In this document: piece after piece, positions 25,050-38,587 of the stretch
Layout: the number at the start of each line of letters is the position of its first letter
How positions within the stretch are numbered: the stretch's first letter is position 1
Assembly (NCBI GenBank): GCA_033026295.1
Contig: CM065182.1
Coordinates: 21,202,215-21,266,214, forward strand
DNA: 64,000 bases
Direction of reading: 5' to 3'
DNA from: Channa striata
Lineage: Eukaryota > Chordata > Actinopteri > Anabantiformes > Channidae
Program-made: the position numbers and the translations under genes
Notes under the pieces: model-generated
Seen by the model: only the letters and a program-made list of their open reading frames with translations
Database searches by the model: none
Told to the model about the DNA's origin: nothing

Positions 25050-26120
25050 TCTGACAGACCACATCTTCTTTCTTCTTTTTCTCCTTTTCTTTTCTTTGTG
25101 TGTGTGGGGACAGAGCAGCTGCTTAATGAAGTTGGTGTCAGTGGGCTCGATGTTTCCCAGATGCATCTAACACTTTGTGCGTGCACATCATTGTGTGGAC
25201 TGTTAATATCGTTTCCTTAAAACACGACGTGCGTGCTTGTGCGCGTGCAGTGAGTAGTACCGTGTGCTTAGTGGGATTTTTTGTTCTTAGGGTAAAGCTG
25301 AGCAGGTATGTGCAGCTCCTCCTGTTAACTGACGTCATGTTTTCAGTGAATCCGTCTGCAGCTTCTCGTTGTCTTTGCCTGGTTGTGTCTGCTTGCCAAT
25401 TTCTAAAATGAGGAGATTTATTTCGAGAACACAAGCACTTTTCCCCCACTGAGAATGTGCCAATGCCCAGGATCTTTATTAGTCGCAGATGCAGGAAATC
25501 ATGCTACCGCCGTTTATGTGTGTTTTAGTGTACAACGTGAACTAGTCTCTAAAACCCAAGCACCTGTTTGGAAAGAGGTTAAATCTGATAAACTACATGA
25601 ACTGTTGCACGACTTCTTGCAGGCTTTCAAACAGAAGATGTAAACCCAGATCAGGGATTATGCAGATTTTAAAGCCCATGTTCCCTGGTAAAGGTCAAAA
25701 TAATTTGACATTTTTATCTGCATTTTATTTCCATTTATGTATTTATACATGTGGCTGTGTTCAAGCTCGGCAGATGTACTGTGTGCCACCTTGCTACACA
25801 GCCATCTCCTCCCCCTCACACCTCGTGCTCCTCCTTCCCTTCCCATGAATATTGGGGAATGAATGCATACAGGGAGGGAGGAGGCAGGCACAAAGAGAGA
25901 AAATGTGGTTAGTGAGAGGAGAGAAGGAGGGGGGATATGCTGTCGTCAGAGGCCCGGCAGTGCGCAGGCTCTGTGCTGGCTGGGCTGGCTGCCTATTGAT
26001 TGGAAAACAACGGGCTGTGGGAGGACAGATAAGGGTGGCTGTGGGCTAACGGGTAAGGGAAGGGATACAGACCAAAGCTCAGACCATCTTTACCTCCTCG
26101 ACATTAAGCTTTTTTTCCGC
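25050..26120. other. Intergenic DNA upstream of FEZ1, no coding region supported
   Basis: Several 60-100 codon open frames occur on both strands, but none has recognisable domains. A short block ending AAACAGAAGATGTAA (about 25535-25641, plus) looks mildly coding, without supporting splice context. The part from 25.85 kb is GC-richer, grading into the putative FEZ1 5' exon. Confidence 0.35.
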
Positions 26121-26264
26121 TCGCTCTTCTTCCCTCTGGAATGAATGTAAGTACCGCTGCTCATTGGTGGGTTTCGGTACAAAGGAGGGCTTAGCAACAA
26201 ATTGTCCTCGTCCGAGAAGCTCCTGCCTGCTCATCAAGCCACAACGGCAGCTCGTCTACTGCAG
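26120..26264 (+). promoter_or_regulatory. Possible FEZ1 noncoding first exon and proximal promoter
   Basis: The FEZ1 start codon at 28504 follows a splice acceptor at 28471-28473, so at least one noncoding exon must lie upstream. The GC-richer interval here ends CTACTGCAG followed by GTAATC at 26265, a reasonable donor, and is preceded by a CCAAT-type ATTGG. This is the best candidate I see, but transcript data are absent and other upstream exons are possible. Confidence 0.25.
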
Positions 26265-26813
26265 GTAATCCGTCTGCTTCCTGCTGTTCATTCTTCCGTG
26301 CTCGCACTCAGGCCTGACCCCTCTGAGGTCCGGCTGTGCACCATCCTCCCTCCATCTTTGCCTGGTTACCATGGTTTCCTCCATCTCCACTACCTATGTC
26401 CTCCCTGCTCCCCCCTCCACACTCTACCCCCCCTCGCTCTGATGAGCTGATGACATGAACTACCTTGATTTCCATTTCTGCCACAGTTGAGTGAATGATT
26501 ATTCGTTTTGAATGTATAAAATCTGGATTTTCTGACATGTCCTTTGAAAATAGATGATTAAATAGCTGCTATGTGACATTGAAGCCATTATACGTTTTTA
26601 TTCTATATGAATTGCAAACACAACATGCTGACACAAAATGTGCTTTAAACATTTGCAAGGGTTTGTTTTTTCAATGTGGTAAAACAGGGACAGAGAGATG
26701 TGGCTTGGTTGTACTGGATTATTTCTGGTGAGCTCTTACGATTGGTTAATGTTCACACCTGCCTCCTTTTAGAGTGTGGAGAAGCACCTGAGCCCACTAT
26801 TCTCTGCGAAGGT

Positions 26814-26834
26814 CACACACACACACACACACAC
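26814..26834 (+). repeat. (CA)n microsatellite
   Basis: About ten CA units in the presumed first intron of FEZ1. Confidence 0.9.
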
Positions 26835-26839
26835 CCATT

Positions 26840-28470
26840 GCACATGATTGTCGTGCAAACACGTTCAAATCGCAAACACCTCCTCGCCTTCCACACTGTT
26901 GTCAGCTCTAATGTGTAAATTTCATTTCCAATTTAAAACCAAATATTTTTACATCTATCCATAAAGTGACAGTGACACTAACTGCAGCTTGACTGGATCA
27001 TGTAATGTTGCGAGTGAATTAGTGGATTTTCAGTCATATTTTCAAGCAGCAGTGCACCAACGTCAGCTTCCACGTTCATGTTCCAGCCTGAGCTGAATCC
27101 ACTGATGGTCACAAGCTGTCAGCCACTGTCACACAAAGGAGGCAGCTGCCGTGGGGCAATTCATTTCTTTGCATGCAGATGCTGAAATTGGACACAGTGT
27201 GTGTTAGCGTTAAGGCAACAATGTAGCTTAAGAAGGACAAACACACCAGCAGCTAGACATAAAGAGAGGAAAGAGACGCCGAGAGAGTCAGGATGAGACT
27301 ATGAAAAACAATATCCGGCTGTAGATGCAGCAGCACTTTGCTGAGTGGTGCGATTAGGAGGAAGAGGCTTGCACATACTTGTTTTTTAAATGCACTCTCC
27401 TGTGCTCACCCACTTACACCAGGCCACCGTCCAGCAAAGCAGAAAGGATGAAATTTAGGCCTTGCTACAGTAATTGCACTGCGTCAACCTGACCGAGGAA
27501 CAACTTCTCCAAACGCTCTGACTGCAGCCGCTTTTTGTAGGGCTACACCCTTTACTTACTACTGATTTATGAAATTAGATTTCACTTTTCAACCACTAAT
27601 GGTCAGTTTTGCTTATGCTTTTTCCTCAATTACTAACAGCAGCCACAATTTTCCTGGCGTCTTCTGAACAATTCTCCTCAATTATCAGAGATAATGATCT
27701 TATTTGTTTTTGACTTCAGATCTTTGATATAAATCAAAGAATTGAGGGAATAGGATGACAGATATACCACTTTACACACCATGGAGACTTTTTGGCACCT
27801 CCAAAACCATGATGCCAATAACTTAATGTGGTTTACAAGACCAGGAGTGGCACGCTTCAATAAAAAACACATGTAAAAAACAGAAGTGACTGAGTCGGGA
27901 GAATTAAGCCTTGACCATTGCTGTTAAATAGCCTAACTTTAGTGGGGTAGTTTGATGAATTGTCCTATTACTTCCTGTCCCATAATTGTAGAAATCTCAT
28001 CAATTAAATCCCAGCAGAGATACTTAATTAACGGAGGTTTACCAGTAAAGCCAACTGGTTAGGTCCCTCCTGGGACCTGGTCCCCTTCTGGCACATCTAC
28101 CTCCATCCCCTCCTGTCTAGACAACATGGTGCCATTCCACATGAGGTGAGGCAGCCATGATTTAGACTCCTAATAAATCCTTCTGGGCCACTGGTAAATC
28201 TAGCAGATGGGGAGAGGGGAACTTTTATTTTTTTGACTTATTCCCCCTTTCTTTTATTCTCCTCTATCTCCTTCTTGTTCTAATATTTCTAAAATAAAAT
28301 AGGCCTTTATGCTAAGAAAACACACTCCAAATGTATTTTGTCCAGTTGTTTGGCAATAATTGGAATGTCTCTGAAGGCCAGTCACACCTCCCAGGACCAT
28401 AAGGCTAACCGAAACTCGTTTGTACAAGCTGTTCTGATTCAGCAAACCTAATGCACCACCATTCTGTTTA
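26840..28470 (+). other. Presumed FEZ1 5' intron, no other gene seen
   Basis: This is unique-looking sequence with no coding-like frame. It ends in the acceptor CTGTTTACAG directly before the exon that carries the FEZ1 start codon. Confidence 0.45.
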
Positions 28471-28503
28471 CAGGTCTGAGACGTTCACCTGGCAGGGGAC
28501 ACC

Positions 28504-31500
28504 ATGGAAGCCCCACTCGTGTGTTTGGATGAGGAGTTTGAGGATCTCCGGCCCTGTCGGGTGGACGAGCTGGACCATCCCTCCCTCAATCACTCCTCTT
28601 ACTCCACCACCACCACCGTCACTCTGGCCACCATCACCCGTGAGGACTTCTCTGAGCTGGAGAACTTCTCTGAGATGCTGAGCTTCAAGTCGATGGAGGA
28701 CCTGGTCAACGATTTCGATGAGAAGCTCAACGTCTGCTTCCACAATTACAACACCAAGACGGAGGGCCTGGCCCCCATACGCAACCAGTCACACAACCAG
28801 GAGGATGAAGAGCGGCTGCAAGACGAAGAGTGAGTGATTACTGTTGTTTAGGACTTACTTAACCTGGGCTTTCAATTATCCTCAGTCAACATCTGGTAAT
28901 GTGTGTTCTCGAAGGGGCAGTGTGCACATCCGAATGTGTGGTGGATCTCAGAAGCAGATTTGTCAGAGCACGTATTTATAAAACAGGTAAAATCGGGTTT
29001 TCTTTTATTTAGTGCTATACTGTACATGCTAATGGAGACAAGATTACCCATTGTGCCAAATATAAGTCTACGCTAACAGAAGACAATGAGCCCATGAAAC
29101 GGCTGATTTTAAAAAAATACCTGCTGAAGGTAAGAATAAAATGTAATCGACAAATATTCAGCATCTGCAACTTTACTCAAACAAATACAGCAAATCACCC
29201 ATAACAAAATTTCTGAAATTGGTCACCAGTTATCTCATAGTTATAAGGCTCATAGAATTTATTTTATCAGGTGGATCAACCTACACTGTGAGATGCAGTC
29301 ACCCATACTCCTTCACAGAAGAGTTCACTGAATGTCTGTAATAGACCAAAAATAAGCCATTAGCTCTTACTGCCAAGCTCAGCACGGAAGCTGTTACACA
29401 GAAAACGTTCAAAAAAATTTTCTGAACGTAAAGGAAGCTGGTCCCAACGTTCTGTCCATTCTGGTTGTAAATGTCTCTTGTGGTGCAAACAGGAGCTAAA
29501 CAACAGTTTAGTCTCTCTTTAGTCACTCTGAATTTTAAGATAATGCCAGATACTGTGTAGGACACAAATGCATTTTACCCCTTTATTATTTATCCTTAAA
29601 TGTATGTAAGAGAACACTCATTTTTTTGAATTTCATTTAACATTTGAGCCATTTCATATTAGTGACAAAACTGTAGTGGGAATTCACAGCAGGTAGGAAA
29701 CCAAGCAAAGGTACTGTGCACCATCACAGGATATCTATGGGACAAATTGTCTTTAGGATACAGGTTGTTATGTTTTGCGCATGTGCAAAGACAGACAGTC
29801 CTTTCACTTGTGCTCGGGTTGGTGTTGTGTCTATGGGCAGAGACAAGGAAACAAAAATCAAAGAGCATCATGAATGTGAAATAGCCTGTAATAAATAACA
29901 ACGATAACGTCTTCACAGAACTTTGTGGGTTTGGTCAGGTCAGTTCAATACCTCCTAAAGCCTGTCCGATCAGCTGTGATCTTCACTGGAGGTGGTCAGA
30001 TGCTAGAGAACAGCGAAGTGGCTGGACAAAGCTTACACCCAGACACCAGCGGATACAGGCAGGATGACAAGAACAAGGGGCAAAGTCAGGCGAGCATAAA
30101 GGGCCGAGAGTCTGGGAACTCACTACAGGCTGGTTTTCATGCACAGGGAGCAAATGAGGGAGATGGAAATAGGTGTGTTGGTGACCAGGGGACCAGTTGG
30201 CTTTTGGAAACGGAGCCAAGTAAATAAACCAATAATCATACATATGAATCATACATATGACATATGAAATATACATTTAAATGTTTTAATAAACATTTAT
30301 TATTTGGACACTGCCGAGTTGGACGTACGTTCCATCCTGAACAGTGTGGCATACACTGCAAAGAATTCCACTCATTTCACTTACTTCACATATTACTTAT
30401 GTTTGTTGTATTTTTGTGTGACTCATTTCGTAGGATTTGATCTTTGTGATACATCCGACTAATAAAAATTGACACCAAATGACAAAGTGAAATACCACAA
30501 CATCCCTCCAGGCCTTCCTCGTAATCACACAATAGCCCATCCACTGTGCTGCCATTTTTTCCATAAAGAAAACACAACCAAGGCCCAAAGAGTGGATCAG
30601 CATCACACACACGCACACACACACACACACACAGACCAACCACAAGTCAGGCAGTCGACAGCATGACCCCACCCTCCCCGTCTCCCACAGTGGGACTGCA
30701 TGCTGCATTATTCAGTGTGCAGTGTTGTACGCCTCAGTTGGCTTTGGCTCTGCTGCTCGGTCTCCGTCTCTGCCTCTCCACCAGCTGACTGCCGGCTCCT
30801 CCTGCTGTAGCCAGCAGCCTCTGAGGCGGAAACACAAACGTCCTCACACTGTGTGGACAGGAATCGGACTAAAAATAACCTGCCTGTACAGTAGGTGTAA
30901 GAGGAGATTTTTCGGGGAGGAATCCAATCAGTTTTCCAAATGTAATAATTGGTTTTGTCTTTATGCTTTATGGTTTTGACTGATTTCACATGAGCAGTGC
31001 GTCTCATTGACGGATTTGTTCACCTTAGAGCCACTTTGACACAGAACACGAGCAGCTGGTGGTAACAACTATGAGGACCATGTGTCATGTTATGGCACAG
31101 GAAGAAAGCTGTGCTCTGATTTGAATCAGCACAGGCCCCCAGAATTCTCTCCACACTCTAAAGCCGCTGTTTAGTTGAAAACAGTCTGTGGCACATTTTG
31201 GACTAATCTCTTGGCTGCCTGATTAGAAACGCAGATATGAGCGAGACCAACAAGCTGATGGAGAAGCAAAATATTACACCGAGTGATTTCTTCTTGTTGG
31301 CTGGGGACCAGCTTACACAGCAGGACAGCTTTGTAACATGGAGTTCCAGCTCCTGGCAGCCAAACTGTTACGCAGGCACTGTGTGCTGTTCATGGGTTGT
31401 TGGGCATCGGTGTAACTTCGTGTTTCGTATAACCTTCAGTTTATTCAGGGTAGACTCAATGAAAGGCCTCCTCTCTTTTCCAAAAACAGTTCCTATTTCA

Positions 31501-34500
31501 CACATTCATGCCTGGAACTTGCTCGGGGTAATCCCTTGGGTAATCCCACACCCAGTGGTGTGGATGAGGGAGGTGCTGCTTGTTCCCTTCTCCCAACACA
31601 GATTTGACCGTGCCTGTCCTGTCCAGAGATTGAACTGCCACCTTCTGGTCACAAGTTTGCTTCTCTACATTTTAGGCCACAAAGTAAAAATACGTTCTAC
31701 ATACTGTGTGCGGCCAGTCACGACATGGGCTCTTGTGCTGGACTGTACATTAGTCTTTGAAGCAGGTAATACATTGGGAAGCAGACTGCACCTTAATCCT
31801 TGTTATTAGTGCGTGGAGTCCAGCAACTTCATGCTCAGCATACAATGGCAAGAAGGAGAGTCACTTTGGCTTTGCTGCTTGCAGGCCTGGACAGCATCCG
31901 ATAGGATAATGTCAGGATCACTGCTGCCCAGCTCAGTAGAAGTTGGGTGATGCAGCAAGAGCCTTAAAATGAAAGTAACTTCTCTCCAGAACGAATGCAG
32001 TCATGGCTGATGAGGTAAGCTGAGAGCTGAATGGCGTCCACTGTGTGTCCGGGCGTAGGCAGTGCCACTCGGGGAGCAGGACAACGGGCCTCAGCCAACC
32101 TCTCTGCATGAAGCAAAGAAAAAACAAAACCGCTCCGAGACAAAGGAGAATCCAGTTATCGTTGTTCCTCCTCAGACAGACACTTGCTCCGGGTCGCAGT
32201 CAGACACTGCCGGCACAATGATGTGAGAAGCTTTATCTAAACCTCTGCTAAGGAAACCTTTTAACGAGTAGTAAGCAGCGCTTTTTTCTGCCGTGCATTG
32301 TTCCTCTGCAGCCTCCAGCTTTGCACGCTGGCCACCACGACTGACTTGTCCCATTGAAATATTGACTGAGCTGCAGGCTGCTGAAGACAGAGCTGAGTAG
32401 ACTGCCTTTCTAACCCGGGAGAAAAAACACCCCAAACTCTTGTCTAATGCTATTATGTAACTGTCTTACTACATCATGTACAGATACACCGGCTTAAAAT
32501 AGCAGGCAGCCTTCAGAGCTACGAGCAGGACTCATGTTCAGTGCTTCTTTTGATATTTGCTGTGGAATCTTAAAACACCTTGTTCATGTATGTAAGTGTG
32601 CACGTGTGGATTATTTTACAGTGTGTGGGACGCTCTAACTGACAACTACATCTCCACCTGGGACGGTGCTGACTCAGAGGGACTCAACGGCAATCTGTCG
32701 GACCAGGAGGTACGTGTTGTCCACCTCTTTCTATGGGGGTAAGGTCTGAGAGATGGGAGAGATTTAACAGGGCTGTAAGATTTATGTTTTGAAACACATT
32801 CTGAGTCCTACTTTAATGCTAATTTATGCATTTTAAAGTGTGATTAAAGTAAAACTTCTTACCTGGAAAACATGCTCACAGTCACAGGAAAACCCTTTGA
32901 ACACCATCACGTTTCAGTTATTGACAGACTGAAAAAATATTTTTTGAACTAGTGTAAAGGACCAATTATTATTGTTTCATTTTCCATTTTGGGAAGGCGA
33001 AGAGAATACCAACTACTATTGCTGACAAGCTGAATCTCACGTCGGGACTAAACGACACGCTTGACAAACCTTGACTGACCAGCTGAAGTCCCCTCTTCCT
33101 CTCCTGTAATTAGCTGTCACACTCAACTGGAGAGCAGGCACTTAGCAATCTAGACCAGGGGTTCTCAGTTCTGGACCTCAAGGAACCCTGCCCTGCTTGT
33201 TTTGCAGCCATCCCTATCCACTGGGCAGGAATAGTTGGAAAACAAGTACCGCAGGGTCCTTAAGGACCAGAATCAGAACAAGATCTCGTGGTCTAGACTA
33301 TGTCTGGGCTGGTCAAGGCCAGAGCTGAAGTTTTAATGGTTGTTGTCTGCTGTCAGAATGCTCCATTGTGCTCATGTTCAGCTATATCCCACCTTCAGCC
33401 TACTTGTATGAAGTCTTTGAAAGTAAAAAGTAAATCTTTCAAGGCCTTTGAGTGGATGTTATATTGTTTTGTCCCAAGAAAGTTTGGAAGGTAGTTCCTG
33501 TGTGGCTGGGTGGTGAGACATGTGGGACTACACTGATGCTTGTTTGTCATGTTTGGTCTCGCAATCCACAGATCCACGAAAAAGAGGAGGAAGAAATGAA
33601 TGAGAAAAATGACAACGCCAACTGCCCCAAAGAAGAACCTCTCTTCACAGCTGATCAGGTGTGTGTGTGTGGGCATGTCTTTATAGCCTTCTGTGGACAA
33701 ATGTTGTGTTAATACCATTATTGTGAGGACATTTTGGCTGGACAACTTCAAATGGATGTTTTGAGCACCTAGACTAAGTTTTAGTGCCAGGATTAGGATT
33801 AGAATCATGTTTTGGTTAGGGTTAGAGGAAGGGGCTTGGGATTACATTATGTCAGTGAATGTCCTCACAAGTGTCGAGAGACAAACGTGTGTGTGTGTGG
33901 ACATGTCTTTATGGCTTTCTGTGGACATATTTTGTATTGTGAGGACATTTTAGTTGGTCCACACAACTTCAAAAGGCTTTTTGAGACTGTGGTCAAGGGA
34001 AAGACTGTGTTTTAGGGTCAGGGTTAGTATTAACTTTTGGTTAGGGTTAGAGATTGTATTATGTCAATGAGTGTCCTCACAAGTATAGAAAGATAAATGT
34101 GTGTTTTTTTTCAAGCTAGAGTCAGTCTACAGAAAACTAATTAAGTCAATATAAAGTTCCCACAACAAGTTCCCACAACACCAAATGTGTGTGTTTAAAA
34201 TGAAAACAGCACTGTGTTGTTTAAATGAGGTTCTCCATAATGTTCTTATAGTTTAATTTTAATTTAACCCCAAACCTTAGTATTTCATTAAATTAAATTT
34301 AACGCCAATTCACAACAAAGTAATCGCAAGGCATTTTACATAAGGGAATACAGACTATACGTACTGTATACATAATATACGTAGGATATGTAGAGGAAAC
34401 CCAACAAACCCTCTTAAAAAAAGCCTTGAGCAACAGTGGTGAAAAAAAACTGCCTTTAATGGAAGAAACCTCAGAGCAGTGAAAGCAACAACAAAACATT

Positions 34501-35423
34501 GGGCAGGTTGGTAGGACCAGTAGCTGCGAAGTGGAAGACAGAAAGCTCCAAAGCCGGGGACACCTGAGGACAGGGACAGAGAGAGGGAGACAGAGAGGGA
34601 GAAGGATGACTACTGGAGAAAGGAGACACAGAGTTAATGTCATACAGTGGTGACAGCAGGACTAGAACTAACTATAAGCTTTATCAAAGAGGACGGTTTG
34701 AGCCTAGTCTTAAAAGTACAGAGGGTGTCTGCTTCCCAAATCTGGATTGGGAGCTGGATTTACAGGAGAGGAGCTTGATAGATAAAGGCTCTGCCTCCCA
34801 TTCTGGGAACCACAAGTAGGCCTGCATTTTGGGACCGAGGTGGTCTATTAGGATGAAATGGTGGTTTTGTCTGAACTTAGGAGTAGAAAATCATATGGCA
34901 TCCAGGTCTTTATGTCTTTTAGATGTGTCTTGAGTGTGAATTGGTGCCAAAAAAATAAAGTTGAATTGAACTGAATTGAAATTGAATTGAGAGTTATTGG
35001 TCCTAACACAGAACCCCAAACTAACTTTTTTGCTCTTCACACAAGTTATTTCTGTATGAATGGTCACATATCTGTTTTCAGCTAATGTTTCAAGGATTTT
35101 AGAAATAAAGGGGAGACTGAATAAACACCTGGTTAAAGACAAGTTTTTTAAGCAGAGGTTTATAGGCCTTTGGTACAAAGCCTGTTTGTAAAGGTAGATT
35201 GATCGAATCTTATATGAATGTGGGTATTAAAGGTTAAACATCAAAATAGTTTGTTTGGGATCTGGTGTAAGAGACATGTTTTGGAAAAACAAATGCTGAA
35301 TTTAGCTCAGCGAGGTCTATGGGTAAAATGTAGTCTAAGAGGGGGATTTTAGAGCTGCTGTATAGTCAGGGAAGTTACCCTAACCCTAACTAGGTTTGTA
35401 CTAAAACGATCTAAACCATAACC

Positions 35424-35493
<70 letters not shown>

Positions 35494-38400
35494 GTATATG
35501 TATATATATTAACTGTGATGTGTAACAGATCACGAGGGCACTGTCAAATGAAACTGTCTTGCTGTTATAGGCCTCTGATTGGAAAGCACTTGATAATGTT
35601 GTTCTCGGCCATCGACCAACAATCTAATTTGTTGCTTAGTTTGGAGGACTTGTCGTCTCTGTTATCACGACAGTAATCCATTTATGTCATGTGTGGCAGT
35701 GTGGAGTGTCGGGCTGCTCTCACATCATGCTGGTGTAGGATGTTAGATAGATTCCAGCCAAAACCCAACTGAAGTTGGCCTGCATTGCTGTAATGTATAA
35801 GCATCAATAATTGATTAAAATATGATATGCACACTTATATGGGAGGCAGTGGGCAGGCTTTAATGACAAATGTGCGATTATGGACGTGTAATTACCCTAT
35901 GGCTCCTGATCCTTTCTCTGTCTATCCAGCTTTCTCTTTTCCATCTGTTACTCAGCATCCACGTGAGATGTTTTCATGCCAAGAGTAAAATATATTTTTA
36001 TCAACATATTTAATGCACCTTTAATTACTTTCATCAGAAGTTAAGTAAAGATAATTTTTAATCAGCTTATCAAGGTGGATGCAAACTTTGCACCATTATA
36101 CTATCATATTTACACCATTTTACTATAACCTTTTAGGTTGATGTCGCGTTTCTTTATATGCTGTGTGTAAGGCTAAACCTGCAATAATAAGTATACACAT
36201 GCTGCCACCACAAATGTTCTTTGTTCATCAGAAGTTATTCTAAAATACCGAAAATAAATTAGTTTCTGATGGAAAAACATTTGTACTAGATAAAAACAAT
36301 GTTTTATTTCCCCTCTTGCTATTTCAAATTAAAGAGATTCAAATTGCTGCAGCTGTAATTAGTGTGCCAGGAGATGGTTGGGGACCTATCGAAACATAAC
36401 TATGGGCTAATAACAACTGACTGACAGGACTTTCAATGGCAGGATGAGTCTTGAACTGACTGAACTTGCTCCTTCTCTATCTCAAGGTCATCGAGGAGTT
36501 AGTGGAGATGATGGAGAACTCTCCAGATCCTGGTGAAACTGAGGAGGAGGATGAAGAAGAGATCAGCCACTGCTCCTCCAGGACTAGCCCCTCCCTGCTG
36601 GAGGAGATCAGGCAGCTGTCACAGGCCTCTAACAACAACTGCTCTTACGAAGGTAAACATGGAAATATTCCACCTTATTCCACGTTCTCTTTGAACCTTT
36701 TTCACATGCGACCTTTGCCACTGGCGTGATATGTAATTAAAAATGTCATTGTTCCTATTTATTCAATACCCAACATGAACACCAGTTAGGATCAATGTGT
36801 AGAGACCTCGGTCAAGGACAGACATACTGTCCATGAGCAATAAATGTTCGTCTTATGTTTACTCTCTTGTTCACATTATTCAGCTCATTTCTCGAGGTCC
36901 AAAGGTGAGAGTCGCTCCTAAATAAGAGAACCCATGTGGTTCATCCATCTTTGTGTTATGTGACCCCAGAGACTTTGGCATTAGATTTTTTGGTGCATAA
37001 AACATTCTGTTATATATTTAACAATAGATTTAAATTGAATGAATGCTGAATATTAGTACAAATGTACAAATGTAGTCTCAGTCTGTTGAGTGAGGACAGA
37101 AGATGTGCAGCAGAGTGATCATCATTACATCACCATCCTCAGGATCTTCTAATGACTTGCAAGATGAATGCTGGCAAATGTTTTAGTATTCTGTTTGATG
37201 CTGTGCTTAAGAAAAGAGTGTTTTCCCTCTCTCCCCTTCATATGCCGTGCAGGCCTGAGCCTGATGCCCAGCTCAGCCTTGGCAGACTTGCTGCACCGGG
37301 TGGAGGCCGCCATCCGCACGTACTCGGAGGAGCTGGTCAACCAGCTGGCTCGGCGCGAGGAACTCGAGTTTGAGAAGGAGGTGAAGAACACATTCATCAC
37401 GGCCCTGATAGAGGTGCAGAACAGGCAGAAGGAACAACGAGAGAGCTCCAAGCGCCGACGCCGGGACAAGGCCCTGAGCCTGCAGGGAGGGAGGACACCA
37501 TCTGTGAACGCCAGCCACACGGAAAAGACCGGGGGCATGCCTGTCAAGGTGAGGGAGGGGGAGGGCCTTCTGTGCTTCGCATCAGCGGTGGGAACACGTA
37601 GATTCGCTCAAAAACTGTACTTAACTAGTGCACTAACTAAGTAAAGTACTTCACTGGCATATTTCCATTATGGTCATTTTATATTCCACTACAGTCAGAA
37701 CAGTTTTTTAGTTTTCATTTCTAATTATATTTTATATTATGAAGCTGAATCAAAAGTAATCACTTCATGGTATATTATCATGGTTTAATAACGTGTCACT
37801 ACATGAAGTAGTTCAAATACACTCCACATGTTTTAAAGTCGTTTTTTTTACAAGAATTTAACGTGTCAACAAAATGGCCGAACTTTGTTATCAACAGCAT
37901 CTGAATTAAAACCCTTCGAGACACAGTTTTCTTAGCAGTTAATCTACTTTGTTCTTCCACGTAAGTAAAGTTTTACAGGACTTCCGAGTACTTTTCATGA
38001 TTGTGCCCACATCAGACTTTCCTTCACTACTGTCACTAGAACAGAGTTAATTATGCCGTGATGCAGATGGATTAACCACGACATTAAAACCAGCAGGTGG
38101 TATTAATGTTGTGGCCAATCAGTGTGTATTTCCATCTCTAATAGGTTTTGTCACGATGCCGCTTCTATGCTTAATGCTTTCAGTGTAAATTAGACAGTGG
38201 AGCCACAGCTCATCCTCTCCCCTCTCTCTGACTGTTACCATAATGGATCTCTGGTCCATTAGCCTCTAACGCACTTTCCAGGAAAGATCCTGGAGGTGAC
38301 CCACTGTCTTCAGGCACAGTCAAGTCCAGGAGCAACCTGATGGGTTTTCCTTCCAGCGTTTTTACCTGGTGACGCCTGGGTGCACAAGAAGATTTCCTGC

Positions 38401-38556
38401 ACTATTTTGAATGTGCAGAAGTGACAAAATGACAAAGTGTTTATCAGCAACACGTTTCTTTAAGTTGCTTTAAAGTGTGTTTTGATAAAAAAAAAAAAAT
38501 TACAGCCAGGAACTTATTTCTCAGATGATCAGCAATGTGTAATAACAGTGAAAATA

Positions 38557-38587
<31 letters not shown>

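Noticed and set aside
31237..31809. 190-codon open frame in FEZ1 intron
   Set aside because: It contains a dispersed-repeat fragment, has no splice context or recognisable domain, and lies inside an intron of a well-defined gene.
33840..34060. TTAGGG-like words suggesting an interstitial telomere repeat
   Set aside because: Only isolated GGTTAGGGTTAG words within the 228-bp duplication; no (TTAGGG)n array.
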